Assembly: GCA_943788755.1 (NCBI GenBank) | Contig: CALSRM010000001.1 | Span: forward strand, 124,001-188,000 | DNA length: 64,000 nucleotides | Reading direction: 5' to 3' | From: an uncultured Flavobacteriales bacterium | GTDB taxonomy: Bacteria; Bacteroidota; Bacteroidia; Flavobacteriales_D; Parvicellaceae | In this document: piece by piece, positions 19,101 through 25,632 of the stretch | Numbering within the stretch: position 1 is the stretch's first letter | How the letters are laid out: the number at the start of each line of letters is the position of its first letter | The notes under the pieces: model-generated | Told to the model about the DNA's origin: nothing | Database searches by the model: none | The model's input: only the letters and a program-made list of their open reading frames with translations | Position numbers and translations under genes: made by a program

Positions 19101-19286
19101 GATAAAGTCTTTTTGTCATTTAATTTGGCTAGAGAAATAGTGGTTAAACTGAAGCTTGCTAGTAGCAAGAAGTGGAAGGAATATATCAAATCTGGAAAAA
19201 GACCGAAAAACATACCCTCCGCTCCAAATGTTGTTTATAAAAACAAAGGTTGGAAAGGATGGGGAGACTTTTTAGGTAATGAGTAG
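16161..19286 (+). CDS. Mrr-type nuclease / SF2 helicase with six 66-residue C-terminal repeats
   Basis: A 1041-residue multidomain protein with a GTG start at 16161; the next in-frame Met is past residue 140, inside the nuclease domain. Residues 25-150: a restriction-endonuclease-like (PD-(D/E)xK, Mrr/HSDR) domain with GDAFELL, Asp75 in GIDLIL and Gln89-Cys-Lys91. Residues 170-620: SF2 helicase with Walker A CGAGKS (206-211), DEAH (330-333), TAT (361-363), LTEGVDVP (523-530) and QALGRALRK (549-557). Residues 655-1041: six repeats with the anchor GWxxWGDFLGTG, with Trp at 701, 767, 833, 899, 965 and 1031, exactly 66 apart. They resemble the integrase/helicase-associated repeats thought to bind DNA. 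The stop overlaps the next gene by 8 nt. Confidence 0.88.
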   Translation: MTDKLISSVNNWKSLKASIDLESKKVKGDAFELLTKLYFKVAPKFQDLYDDVWLLSELPSKVLEELGIPSHDLGIDLILRAGKEYHAVQCKYHSDKSKSVTFSEVATFISLVESNDKITQGYICSTAELTSKNFNKLNLSDMVLLMSDTWQGLDSEFFSSAKALLKGKKKSLLPFKPRAHQTKALKQADKYFNKEKHTRGKLIFPCGAGKSLTGFWLTQKLASKSTLIAVPSLSLVKQTLEVYLREIVAHKKKVKWLCICSDEGIGKNDDVVVYTQDLGVPCVTDPEYIENWLAENVNEEKVVFTTYQSGRIIAEISKKLAFTFDVGIFDEAHKTVGSDKKLFSHLLFSKNISIAKRIFMTATERFYEGSKDDIISMDDEDIYGDTFALMSFKEAIELQLLTDYKVITIDIQKSEIADFIRDNNLVQLNDKWKKETEARSLASMLALRKAMKRFNIKNAVSFHSSIEKARRNKDLQQYITDTYDYQPIDTYTVSGKDATTKRNDIVQEFAKSDKALITNARCLTEGVDVPNIDCIVFADPRKSKVDIVQALGRALRKKEGKDWGYVILPVIYDNTTNEIDNDNFNEILRVVRGLAANDERIIEHFKDKGEINTKAKKEVEEQFNFEVLSEYMDEGELSKQLQIKVWEKLSKFNWMEFEEARGFVRQLKLKNQAEWREFSKSDKRPFNMPTRPHVNYVNAGWVSLGDWLGTGTVATQNKSYKSFKAAKDCIQKLKIGSAKDWYSYADSNDKPKDIPYHPNRVYKNEGWLNWGDFLGTGLVANYKRKYASFDEVKKYALNNKITSSSEWRKHGKEGKLPFNIPVAIWVTYKDEGWSGWGDFLGTGIIATSNRVFLSYKEAKHFARKQKFKKIKEWWDFVKSDKKPETIPYNPLRTYKGKGWNGWDDFLGTEVLHNKNRKFRSFNEAREFAHSLSLGKRADWTEYTKYNELPFDIPVGVYGVYKDKGWISWGDFLGTGKVADKDKVFLSFNLAREIVVKLKLASSKKWKEYIKSGKRPKNIPSAPNVVYKNKGWKGWGDFLGNE
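18123..19283 (+). repeat. Six tandem 198-bp coding repeats in the helicase gene
   Basis: The six units have a strict 198-bp period, set by the anchor Trp codons at 18261, 18459, 18657, 18855, 19053 and 19251. The units are well diverged in sequence but never change length. Each unit follows the pattern SFxEAxxFAxxLxLxSxxEW, then P-x-x-IP and Y-x-x-x-GW-x-x-WGDFLGTG. Confidence 0.9.
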
Positions 19287-20505
19287 ATATAATTTTTGTA
19301 TACCATCAAATGTTTCCAGAACTCAAATTTTGAGTGATTTAGAGGATTCTAAACTATGGAAAGTATATTATTTTCTAAATCTGCTTTATGAAGTACCTGT
19401 AAAGAAGCAGAAAGTTTATGATAAATATTTGATAAATGGTTGGGTGCAATTACACAGCGTTCTCTTGAAAAAAGGCATAGGAAATGACTATAAAGAAATT
19501 ATTGATTTTTTAATAGGAAAAGGTATAGTTTTAAAAAGAGAGGATAAAAAGTATAAAGTAAAAAAATATAGTTCAAGTTTTGGTTTGTCAGAAGAATATA
19601 GTTTAGACGTAAAGGCGGTTGAAGCAAATGTGCCAACTAAAGTATTTAATAGGTTGAAAACCACTAGAGCAAAAGGAAGATTTGAAATTCCTTATTTATG
19701 GAAATGGCTCTATGATCCCAAGTTTACAATAGACATTTCAGGCGCATTACAACAGTTGATTAACGAGCAATTGGACAATAAGTACAAAGAGAGGTTGTTA
19801 AGGTATAAATTGTACTCTATTATGAACAAGTCATTTTATTTTACAAGAGATACTAGCGGAAAACGATTACATACCAATATTTCACATTTGAACAAAGATT
19901 ACAAAAAGCACCTTCGTTATGATGGTCAAAAATTGGTAGAAATAGACATAGAGAATAGTCAACCTTTTTTTAGCTTGTTAATTCTGCAAAAGTTTTTTGG
20001 CAAGTCTTTAAATCAGCTTAAAGAATTGAAAGGTGAATATAATGATGTCCCGTTGTATATAAGTTTGGTAGAGAGTGGCCTTATTTATGAGCACATGGAT
20101 ATGGAGTACATGTCTTCAAAATATGAAAAACCTACCTTGGAATTTAAGGATATGCGAGATAAGATAAAAAATCGCTTTTGGAAAGTGTTGTTCTCTAAAG
20201 AAGAATCATTTAAAGGCTTGAGAAAAGTCTTTTCAGAGGCATTTCCTAATGTTTATAATGCATTCATTCCTAAAACAAAGAGAGGACTTAACTTTGCAGA
20301 GCAGCTGCAAAGAGCAGAGTCAAATATTATATTAGATAAAGTTTGCAAAAATATAAACAGGGAATTTCCTGAATGTCCGATGTACACAGTTCACGATAGC
20401 ATACTTACAATTTCAGAATATGCAGACGATGTTAAAGCAATATTAAAAGCGGAAATATTTAAAACAATAGCAACAGTACCTAACTTACACACTAAACAAT
20501 TATAA
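19279..20505 (+). CDS. Divergent family-A (T7-like) polymerase palm-domain protein
   Basis: A 408-residue protein whose ATG overlaps the helicase stop by 8 nt, so the two are translationally coupled. The N-terminal 120 residues look like a winged-helix-type region. In the C-terminal half I see the layout of a PolA/T7 RNAP palm: a motif A candidate, LVEIDIENSQPFF with Asp223; an O-helix-like RDKIKNRFWKVLF (293-305) with Arg/Lys; SEAFPNVYNAF and EQLQRAESNIIL (341-352); and a motif C candidate TVHDSI with His372-Asp373. Asp223 and Asp373 would be the metal ligands. The length is half that of a PolA core, with no exonuclease domain. The identity is my inference from motif order; a structural match would be needed to settle it. 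Confidence 0.6.
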   Translation: MSRYNFCIPSNVSRTQILSDLEDSKLWKVYYFLNLLYEVPVKKQKVYDKYLINGWVQLHSVLLKKGIGNDYKEIIDFLIGKGIVLKREDKKYKVKKYSSSFGLSEEYSLDVKAVEANVPTKVFNRLKTTRAKGRFEIPYLWKWLYDPKFTIDISGALQQLINEQLDNKYKERLLRYKLYSIMNKSFYFTRDTSGKRLHTNISHLNKDYKKHLRYDGQKLVEIDIENSQPFFSLLILQKFFGKSLNQLKELKGEYNDVPLYISLVESGLIYEHMDMEYMSSKYEKPTLEFKDMRDKIKNRFWKVLFSKEESFKGLRKVFSEAFPNVYNAFIPKTKRGLNFAEQLQRAESNIILDKVCKNINREFPECPMYTVHDSILTISEYADDVKAILKAEIFKTIATVPNLHTKQL

Positions 20506-20585
20506 TATAATTACTATTATGTTTCCGTTTGTTATTTAAGTTGTTGTAAATCAGGATATTGTTATTTTATTAATTTCATTTCCTT

Positions 20586-21371
20586 TTAGGTAAATTGCAA
20601 AATAATTGTGGCAATTACGTCAAAGTCCATACAAGCGTCAAATTCTATTTTAGGGCTGAACATTCCTTTTTTCTCTCTTATTCTAATTAGTTGTGGATTA
20701 ACTGAGCCCGTGTGACCTTCTATTCCCTTTTGCACCCCTATCCATAGTAGATCATTTTTATCTGATAACCCAATACTCAACCTCTTCTTTCCTTTTATGA
20801 TAAACCCTTCTTTAGAAATAATAATGTCATCACCATATCTAATTTGACCTTTTTCCTCAAGTTCTCTCTTGTAGAGATCATATCTTTGGTCAAAACTAGC
20901 TTTTCTTATATAATTTCCAATTCTGAATAATTCTTCTACTTTTCTAATTTTTTCTTTTTGCCAGGAGTTGGAAGATGACATGGCAATTATTATGTCCTCT
21001 GGATATTTGTTTGAATAGTTAAAACCTATTTGCAAACTAGAAAGCCTAGAAGTGATTAAGTTGTAGGTGCTAGAACTGCTAGCTATAGTAAGCCTAGAGA
21101 TGTCTGTAATAGAATATGACGTTCCTCTATATGATATCTTATTATGAGTTACAGTAAGTCCTTCAAATTGCCAAGGGTTATTTTCTGTAGGTGGAGTAAC
21201 ATAGTTGTTTGGTGATGAGCCTCTTAGGTTGTTAATTATGGTCTTAGCTCCTCTTTTTAGTGATTCTACTTTCTCATTAAGCTTGTGTTTTGAATCTAAC
21301 CACTCTCCACAATGCTTACATTTTAAAGCATCATCTTTTATTTCTTCTTTGCAAAATTTACAAGTTGCCAT
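20586..21371 (-). CDS. Zinc-ribbon protein of unknown function (element cargo)
   Basis: The 261-residue protein starts with a zinc ribbon: Cys4-x2-Cys7 and Cys18-x2-Cys21 (CKHCGEW). A polar linker (about 25-65) leads to a beta-rich region (NPWQFEGLTVTHNKISYRG, DISRLTIASSSS), reminiscent of PH-like domains, and a second similar segment GDDIIISKEGFIIKGKKRLSI near 175-210. No signal peptide or membrane segment. It lies 51 bp downstream of the integrase stop on the same strand, so it may be co-transcribed with the integrase. Function unknown; a DNA- or membrane-binding adaptor is possible. Confidence 0.65.
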   Translation of the reverse strand: MATCKFCKEEIKDDALKCKHCGEWLDSKHKLNEKVESLKRGAKTIINNLRGSSPNNYVTPPTENNPWQFEGLTVTHNKISYRGTSYSITDISRLTIASSSSTYNLITSRLSSLQIGFNYSNKYPEDIIIAMSSSNSWQKEKIRKVEELFRIGNYIRKASFDQRYDLYKRELEEKGQIRYGDDIIISKEGFIIKGKKRLSIGLSDKNDLLWIGVQKGIEGHTGSVNPQLIRIREKKGMFSPKIEFDACMDFDVIATIILQFT

Positions 21372-21422
21372 TTATTGCTTGTTTTGTACAATATTTTTTT
21401 CAATGTATAGAAAATTTATGTG

Positions 21423-22598
21423 TCAGACAATTAATTTAGCAAAATCCTGAGATACCTTCTCGTTCATTATCTGACCATAAATTTGTGTACTTCTTATGCT
21501 GTTATGTCCCAATACTTTTTGTAGCGTTTCCAATGGCACTCCATTAGCTAGTGCTATAGTGGTGGCAAAGGTGTGTCTTCCAGAGTGGTAGCTTAAGTTC
21601 TTGTTTAGGTTTACTAGTTTTGCTAGTTTTTTTAAGTTCCTATTAATTGCTTGGTTACTATATATGGGAAAAGTCTCTTTGTAATGTGTTAAATACCTAT
21701 TCAATATAGCTATTGCTTTCGGAAGCAAAGGAACTTCCTCTTTAGTTCCAGTTTTTTGTCTTGTAGTACTCAACCATAGGTTGTCATCAAAGCCTACTAT
21801 TATATTGCTCTTAGTAAGGTTCTTAACTTCTATGTAAGATAGTCCTGTATAACATGCTAAAAGAAAAAAGTCCCTTGTGTTATTTAAGGTTTTATCTTGG
21901 AAAATAGCAGATTCTATGGTTTGCAATTCATGTTTGTTTAAATACTTGGGTAATACCTTTTTGAATTTAATTTTGTATGCTGATAAAGGGTTGTATTTAA
22001 GGCATTCTATTCTTATTCCGTAGTTGAGTATAGCTTTTAGTCTTTGGAGGTGTTTCATGGCTCCATTTTGCGTGCAAGAGGTATTTGTTTTTAGGTATTT
22101 TTCAAAGTAAACGGCAAACTTCATTGAAATACTTTCTAATGGTATTTCTTTTCTTTTGTAATCCTTTATCAAATACTTTTCTAACGCCCTATAAGTATAT
22201 CTGTAGTTCTTTAAGCTTCCTTCAGCTAGTTCTTTATCCATGTCTTTAATAAATACCTCTGTCAGTTGTATAATTCCATTTACTTTAATGTGTTTACCAA
22301 AATAAATATCTTTTAAAAGTTCAGCAGAAATAGGAGAGGAGTTCTTTCCTTTAAACTCAAAGTATAAATCTTTGAGTTTTTTATCTAGTTCATCTAAGGA
22401 TTGGTTTAAACTATCAGAGTATTCAGCTTTTGGGGATAACCTTTTGAACTCATTGTTCCAAAGTCCTTCTTTAGCTCTGATTTTTGTGGAAAACTCTGCT
22501 ATAGTTTTTCCAATTTTAATTCTGCAGTAAATCGGAATCCCTTTTTTACTCTTTCTGCCATTTCTTGGAATAAATGAAATTACACATGTGTTAACCAT
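21423..22598 (-). CDS. IntDOT-like tyrosine recombinase (element integrase)
   Basis: A 391-residue integrase with an arm-binding N-terminus (1-105), a core-binding SAM-like domain (105-210) and a catalytic domain (215-391). Catalytic residues visible: Lys282 (RQKTG), His338-x2-Arg341 (SYHSGRHTF), His365 (LGHNS) and nucleophile Tyr374 (STQIYGQ). The first catalytic Arg, normally in TGLR, is Ser254 (TGLSYIEV). The same substitution is known in IntDOT of Bacteroides CTnDOT, which marks this as the Bacteroidetes conjugative-transposon branch. It starts 81 bp from the attachment repeat, beside three GTTCACTA sites that may be arm sites or control its own promoter. Confidence 0.92.
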   Translation of the reverse strand: MVNTCVISFIPRNGRKSKKGIPIYCRIKIGKTIAEFSTKIRAKEGLWNNEFKRLSPKAEYSDSLNQSLDELDKKLKDLYFEFKGKNSSPISAELLKDIYFGKHIKVNGIIQLTEVFIKDMDKELAEGSLKNYRYTYRALEKYLIKDYKRKEIPLESISMKFAVYFEKYLKTNTSCTQNGAMKHLQRLKAILNYGIRIECLKYNPLSAYKIKFKKVLPKYLNKHELQTIESAIFQDKTLNNTRDFFLLACYTGLSYIEVKNLTKSNIIVGFDDNLWLSTTRQKTGTKEEVPLLPKAIAILNRYLTHYKETFPIYSNQAINRNLKKLAKLVNLNKNLSYHSGRHTFATTIALANGVPLETLQKVLGHNSIRSTQIYGQIMNEKVSQDFAKLIV

Positions 22599-22638
22599 AA
22601 TCCTTGTTTTAAATTAAACATTGTTATGGAGAAAAAGT

Positions 22639-22685
22639 GTTCACTAATATGTTCACTAGATGAACAAAATAGAGCTTGTTCACTA
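22639..22685. promoter_or_regulatory. Three GTTCACTA repeats, candidate integrase arm sites
   Basis: GTTCACTA occurs at 22639-22646, 22651-22658 and 22678-22685, between the integrase start and the attachment repeat, with the last copy reaching into it. A fourth copy is near the other end (12879-12886). Position and repetition fit arm-type binding sites of a tyrosine recombinase; the integrase promoter must also lie here. Confidence 0.5.
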
Positions 22686-22753
22686 AACAAAAAGACACAA
22701 AAAAAGCCCAATCTATAGTAGATTGAGCTTTAAAAGTCGGGGTGGCAGGATTC
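22679..22753. repeat. Proximal attachment-site repeat at the intact tRNA-Pro
   Basis: Identical over 75 bp to 12745-12819. It spans the last 17 nt of tRNA-Pro and its terminator. Because the repeat carries both, tRNA synthesis and termination survive the insertion. Confidence 0.93.
22698..22733 (-). terminator. Intrinsic terminator of the tRNA-Ser/tRNA-Pro operon
   Basis: On the minus strand AAAGCTCAATCTA pairs with TAGATTGGGCTTT (one G-U) around a CTA loop and ends in seven T. A second copy is stranded in the distal repeat (12764-12799). Confidence 0.88.
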
Positions 22754-22811
22754 GAACCTGCGATCTCCTGGTCCCAAACCAGGCGCCTTGACCGGACTGG
22801 GCCACACCCCG
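22737..22811 (-). tRNA. tRNA-Pro (TGG anticodon)
   Basis: A 75-nt cloverleaf: the acceptor stem CGGGGTG pairs with CACCCCG, discriminator A; the anticodon loop reads TTTGGGA with anticodon TGG; the T arm is GCAGGTTCGAATCCTGC. CCA is not encoded. It lies 63 nt after tRNA-Ser(GCT), and the shared terminator follows. The 3' 17 nt are duplicated at the far end of the integrative element, so this gene is its integration target. Confidence 0.95.
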
Positions 22812-22874
22812 AAAAATCGGTTTTGCAAAGGAAAGCATTTTTGTGTAACCACAAAGCACTTTCCGAATTAATTG

Positions 22875-22962
22875 CGGAGAGACAGGGATTCGAACCCTGG
22901 GTACCCTTTTGGGGTACGCTTATTTAGCAAACAAGTCCTTTCGGCCACTCAGGCACCTCTCC
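22875..22962 (-). tRNA. tRNA-Ser (GCT anticodon)
   Basis: An 88-nt class II tRNA with a long variable arm (GCGTACCCCAAAAGGGTAC). The acceptor GGAGAG pairs with CTCTCC, discriminator G; the anticodon loop TTGCTAA carries GCT, reading AGC/AGU codons. It is first in a two-tRNA operon with tRNA-Pro. Confidence 0.94.
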
Positions 22963-22994
22963 GTATGTAAAGATCATTTCCCTTAAAGGGATTG

Positions 22995-23024
22995 CAAAAA
23001 TAACACAGTTTTTGAAAACACAAA
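22995..23024 (-). promoter_or_regulatory. Promoter of the tRNA-Ser/tRNA-Pro operon
   Basis: On the minus strand, TTTG (23021-23024), an 18-bp spacer and TATTTTTG (22995-23002) match the Bacteroidota housekeeping promoter. It lies 33 bp before tRNA-Ser. Confidence 0.75.
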
Positions 23025-23077
23025 CCTCTTGTGGCTATTTTATAAAAAAAAGATGAAATAAAAATGAAAAGAGACTG

Positions 23078-24214
23078 TTAAGTTACACCCCGGTAAACAT
23101 CAAGCAGTTGATTCGTTAGCTCTTCGGAATCGAATTTTTTTACGTATTCCAGTCCTTTTTCAGACATTAACTTTTGTTGAGAAGGATTCTCCAATAGTTC
23201 ATCAATCGTTTTTCCTAATTCTTCAAAGTTATTCGTGTCCAAATAAATACTATCTGGACCTCCAGCTTCAGGAAAACAACCTCCTTGTGTTGTGATTACG
23301 GGTATTCCAGAGTTAAGTGCTTCTATAATTGGGATTCCAAAGCCTTCAAATACGGATGGGTAAACAAAAATAGTAGACAATTGATAGATTGCAGGAAGTT
23401 GATCCATGGTTACATCCTTTAAAAAGATAAAACGGTCTTCATCAATTTTTAGCTTCTGCATTTGGACTTTTAAAAAGTTAAAATATTTCGTCTTTCTGCC
23501 AACAACAACAATTGGTAAGTCGTTTTTCATTAATGGAATTGCTTGAAGTAATGCATTCAAATTTTTACGTGTTTCAATCGTACCTACATTCAGAATAAAT
23601 TCATCTGGCAGATTGAAATTTGTTTTAATGTGTTGTTTTATTTCTTTAGAATATTCCTTTTTAAAATTCTCATGGCAAGTTTGGTAGATCACCTTGATTT
23701 TTTCTTCAGGTACTTTATAGTATTGAACTATGTCTCGCTTAGTCTGCTCGCTTATAGCAATTACCACATCCGAATTTCGAGAAGCATACTTAAACTTAAT
23801 ATTGTGAATCCTTCTGTCTATTGCTCTATAATTCCGAGGGTATCTTCTGAAAATTAAGTCATGTATCGTAACCACATATTTAATCCTTTCAGCACCAAAC
23901 TTTCTTCTTCGCGGTATTTCATTACTTAATCCATGAAATACTTCAATACTGTCTTTTAGTAAGAATTTTTCCAAATTTATGGATCTCCAAAAACCTTTAA
24001 ACGTTTTATGGATAGGCGTTTCGGGAAAACGTTTGTGAACATTTTCCTTTCCCTCAATAAAAGCGAAACGCGGGTTTTTGGCAGATTTAGGGCTGTAGAT
24101 AAAGAATTCATCCACAGAATCGCTTTCCAGTAAACTTTTAATCAAGTCTCTACTGTAATTACCTAAACCAGTATAGTTGTGGTAGGCTCTTTTAGCGTCA
24201 AATCCAATTTTCAT
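23078..24214 (-). CDS. Glycosyltransferase family 4 (GT1-type fold)
   Basis: A 378-residue GT-B enzyme with two Rossmann-like halves. The N-terminus MKIGFDAKRAYHNYTGLGNY holds the acceptor-side glycine loop typical of GT4 mannosyl/glucosyltransferases. The C-terminal half has the donor-binding ETRKNL, VVVGRK and the retaining-enzyme motif SVFEGFGIPIIEALNSGIP (E-x7-E equivalent). It transfers a nucleotide-activated hexose, probably to a lipid-linked or polysaccharide acceptor at the inner membrane. It is 26 bp downstream of dapD on the same strand, which may mean co-transcription without a shared pathway. Confidence 0.88.
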   Translation of the reverse strand: MKIGFDAKRAYHNYTGLGNYSRDLIKSLLESDSVDEFFIYSPKSAKNPRFAFIEGKENVHKRFPETPIHKTFKGFWRSINLEKFLLKDSIEVFHGLSNEIPRRRKFGAERIKYVVTIHDLIFRRYPRNYRAIDRRIHNIKFKYASRNSDVVIAISEQTKRDIVQYYKVPEEKIKVIYQTCHENFKKEYSKEIKQHIKTNFNLPDEFILNVGTIETRKNLNALLQAIPLMKNDLPIVVVGRKTKYFNFLKVQMQKLKIDEDRFIFLKDVTMDQLPAIYQLSTIFVYPSVFEGFGIPIIEALNSGIPVITTQGGCFPEAGGPDSIYLDTNNFEELGKTIDELLENPSQQKLMSEKGLEYVKKFDSEELTNQLLDVYRGVT

Positions 24215-24240
24215 TTAGGTGTAAAACTAAAGAATAAATC

Positions 24241-25059
24241 TTAAACGGCTACATTGTGTTCGCGCAATGCATCATTTAAGGAAGTTTTAAGGTCTGTACT
24301 CGCTTTTCTTTCTCCTATGATAAGCGCACATGGAACATAGTATTCTCCGGATTTAAATTGCTTAGGGTAGGTTCCTGGTATTACCACCTTTCTAGGTGGC
24401 ACAACTCCTCTGTTTTCAACCGGTGTATCGCCAGTAACATCAATAATCTTTGTTGACTTTGTAAGAACAACGTTTGCGCCTAGTACAGCTTCTTTTCCAA
24501 CTCTTACACCTTCTACTACAATACATCTTGAACCAATAAAGGCTCCATCTTCGATGATTACAGGTGCAGATTGTAACGGTTCTAAAACACCGCCAATTCC
24601 AACACCTCCGCTTAAGTGAACGTCTTTTCCAATTTGAGCACAAGAACCAACAGTAGCCCAAGTGTCTACCATCGTTCCGCTATCTACATATGCTCCGATA
24701 TTGATGTAACTCGGCATCATGATTACACCGCTTGCTACAAAAGCTCCATAACGAGCTACCGCATGCGGCACTACCCTAACGCCCAATTCTTTGTAATTTG
24801 TTTTAAGGGCCATTTTATCGTGGAATTCAAAAGGCCCAACTTCTATGGTTTCCATTTTACGAATAGGAAAATACATAACTACCGCTTTCTTCACCCATTC
24901 ATTCACTTGCCATTCCCCATTTTCCAGTGGTTCAGCACAACGTAATTGACCTTTATCTATCTTTTCAATAACAGATTCAATTGCATTTATTATTTCAGTT
25001 TCTTTTAAAAGCGCTCGGTTATCCCAAGCTTTCTCAATTGTTGCTCTCAATATTTCCAT
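24241..25059 (-). CDS. dapD: 2,3,4,5-tetrahydropyridine-2,6-dicarboxylate N-succinyltransferase
   Basis: DapD makes N-succinyl-2-amino-6-ketopimelate in lysine and diaminopimelate synthesis. I chose ATG 25059 (MEILRATIEKAWDNRALLKE), which gives 272 residues, the usual family length; an upstream in-frame start at 25101 adds 14 unlikely residues. The left-handed beta-helix is obvious: YINIGAYVDSGTMVDTWATV, GSCAQIGKDVHLSGGVGIGG, then IIEDGAFIGSRCIVVEGVRV. The substrate-binding FHDKMALKTN and the C-terminal YYVPCALIIG also fit. It supplies peptidoglycan and lysine precursors in the cytosol. It is divergent from ruvX. Confidence 0.95.
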   Translation of the reverse strand: MEILRATIEKAWDNRALLKETEIINAIESVIEKIDKGQLRCAEPLENGEWQVNEWVKKAVVMYFPIRKMETIEVGPFEFHDKMALKTNYKELGVRVVPHAVARYGAFVASGVIMMPSYINIGAYVDSGTMVDTWATVGSCAQIGKDVHLSGGVGIGGVLEPLQSAPVIIEDGAFIGSRCIVVEGVRVGKEAVLGANVVLTKSTKIIDVTGDTPVENRGVVPPRKVVIPGTYPKQFKSGEYYVPCALIIGERKASTDLKTSLNDALREHNVAV

Positions 25060-25170
25060 TACTACACTTAATTTTAGTGCTAAGTTAATAGGTTGTGTCA
25101 TTTAGTAATTGAATTGTGGTAAATTCTATGAGATTGTTGATATTTGTGAAATTATTAATTGAATGTAGAA

Positions 25171-25596
25171 ATGCCAAGAATAGTTGCTATAGATTACGGG
25201 ACCAAGCGGGTAGGAGTTGCGGTTACAGATGAGCTGCAGATTATAGCAAGCGGACTCACAACAGTGCATTCTAGCAAAATTATTCAATTCTTAAAAGATT
25301 ATTGTGATAAGGAAAAAGTGGAGCGCATTGTGATTGGAGAGCCTAAAAGCCTTCAGAATGGAGATACAGATAGCACTGAGTCAATTGAAAATTTTGTTCG
25401 GCACATGTTGAAAATATTCCCTTCAATAAAAATTGATAGAATAGATGAACGTTTTACATCTGTCCTAGCTTCAAGAGCTATACTCGCTTCTGTGGTTAAA
25501 AAGAAAAAACGACAAGACAAAGGATTGGTGGATGAGGTGAGTGCAACTATCATGTTGCAAGATTACATGGAAAGAAAGAGTAAGGGGTTTTCTTAA
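25171..25596 (+). CDS. ruvX: Putative pre-16S rRNA nuclease / Holliday-junction resolvase-like RuvX (YqgF)
   Basis: A protein of 141 residues from ATG 25171; a TTG at 25159 in the same frame adds four residues, but homologues start with the MPRIVAIDYG-type strand. The RNase H fold shows Asp8 in AIDYGTKRVGVAV, ERIVIGEPKS with Glu, IDERFTSV and a final DEVSATIMLQDYM with Asp. The family is YqgF/RuvX, implicated in 16S rRNA 5'-end maturation and earlier in Holliday-junction resolution. Upstream of def, with 36 bp between. Confidence 0.9.
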   Translation: MPRIVAIDYGTKRVGVAVTDELQIIASGLTTVHSSKIIQFLKDYCDKEKVERIVIGEPKSLQNGDTDSTESIENFVRHMLKIFPSIKIDRIDERFTSVLASRAILASVVKKKKRQDKGLVDEVSATIMLQDYMERKSKGFS

Positions 25597-25602
25597 ATTA
25601 AC

Positions 25603-25610
25603 TACTTTTG
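25603..25610 (+). promoter_or_regulatory. Candidate -7 box of def
   Basis: TACTTTTG fits TAnnTTTG, 22 bases before the def start codon. No convincing TTG is seen at the -33 position, so support is partial. Confidence 0.5.
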
Positions 25611-25632
25611 CAAACTAATTTTAGATAAAAAA

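Larger units (their letters stand above)
12745..22753. mobile_element. Integrative element in the 3' end of tRNA-Pro(TGG)
   Basis: A perfect 75-bp direct repeat bounds this stretch, and one unit (element plus one repeat copy) is 9,934 bp. The right repeat overlaps the 3' end of the intact tRNA-Pro and its terminator; the left repeat is a stranded 17-nt tRNA fragment plus terminator. The tyrosine recombinase gene lies next to the intact tRNA, facing into the element. Cargo in order: small secreted protein, secreted trypsin-like protease, two small proteins, nuclease-helicase with tandem repeats, polymerase-like protein, zinc-ribbon protein, integrase. I see no relaxase, type IV secretion, capsid or portal gene, so it is not self-evidently conjugative or a phage. 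A mobilisable element or satellite is the best reading. Confidence 0.9.

Noticed and set aside
18123-19283. CRISPR array
   Set aside because: The 198-bp periodicity is in coding sequence with diverged units and no spacers; no CRISPR-like repeats or cas genes occur anywhere in the window.
16161-19286. Type I restriction HsdR subunit
   Set aside because: The nuclease-helicase order fits HsdR loosely, but the C-terminus has 66-residue repeats and there are no HsdM/HsdS genes nearby.
22624-22854. A 76-residue minus-strand frame across tRNA-Pro
   Set aside because: It overlaps the tRNA gene, its terminator and the attachment repeat completely and has no independent coding evidence.
24440-24661. 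Cys/Trp-rich 73-residue minus-strand frame
   Set aside because: It lies inside dapD in another frame; the composition is a by-product of the beta-helix codons.
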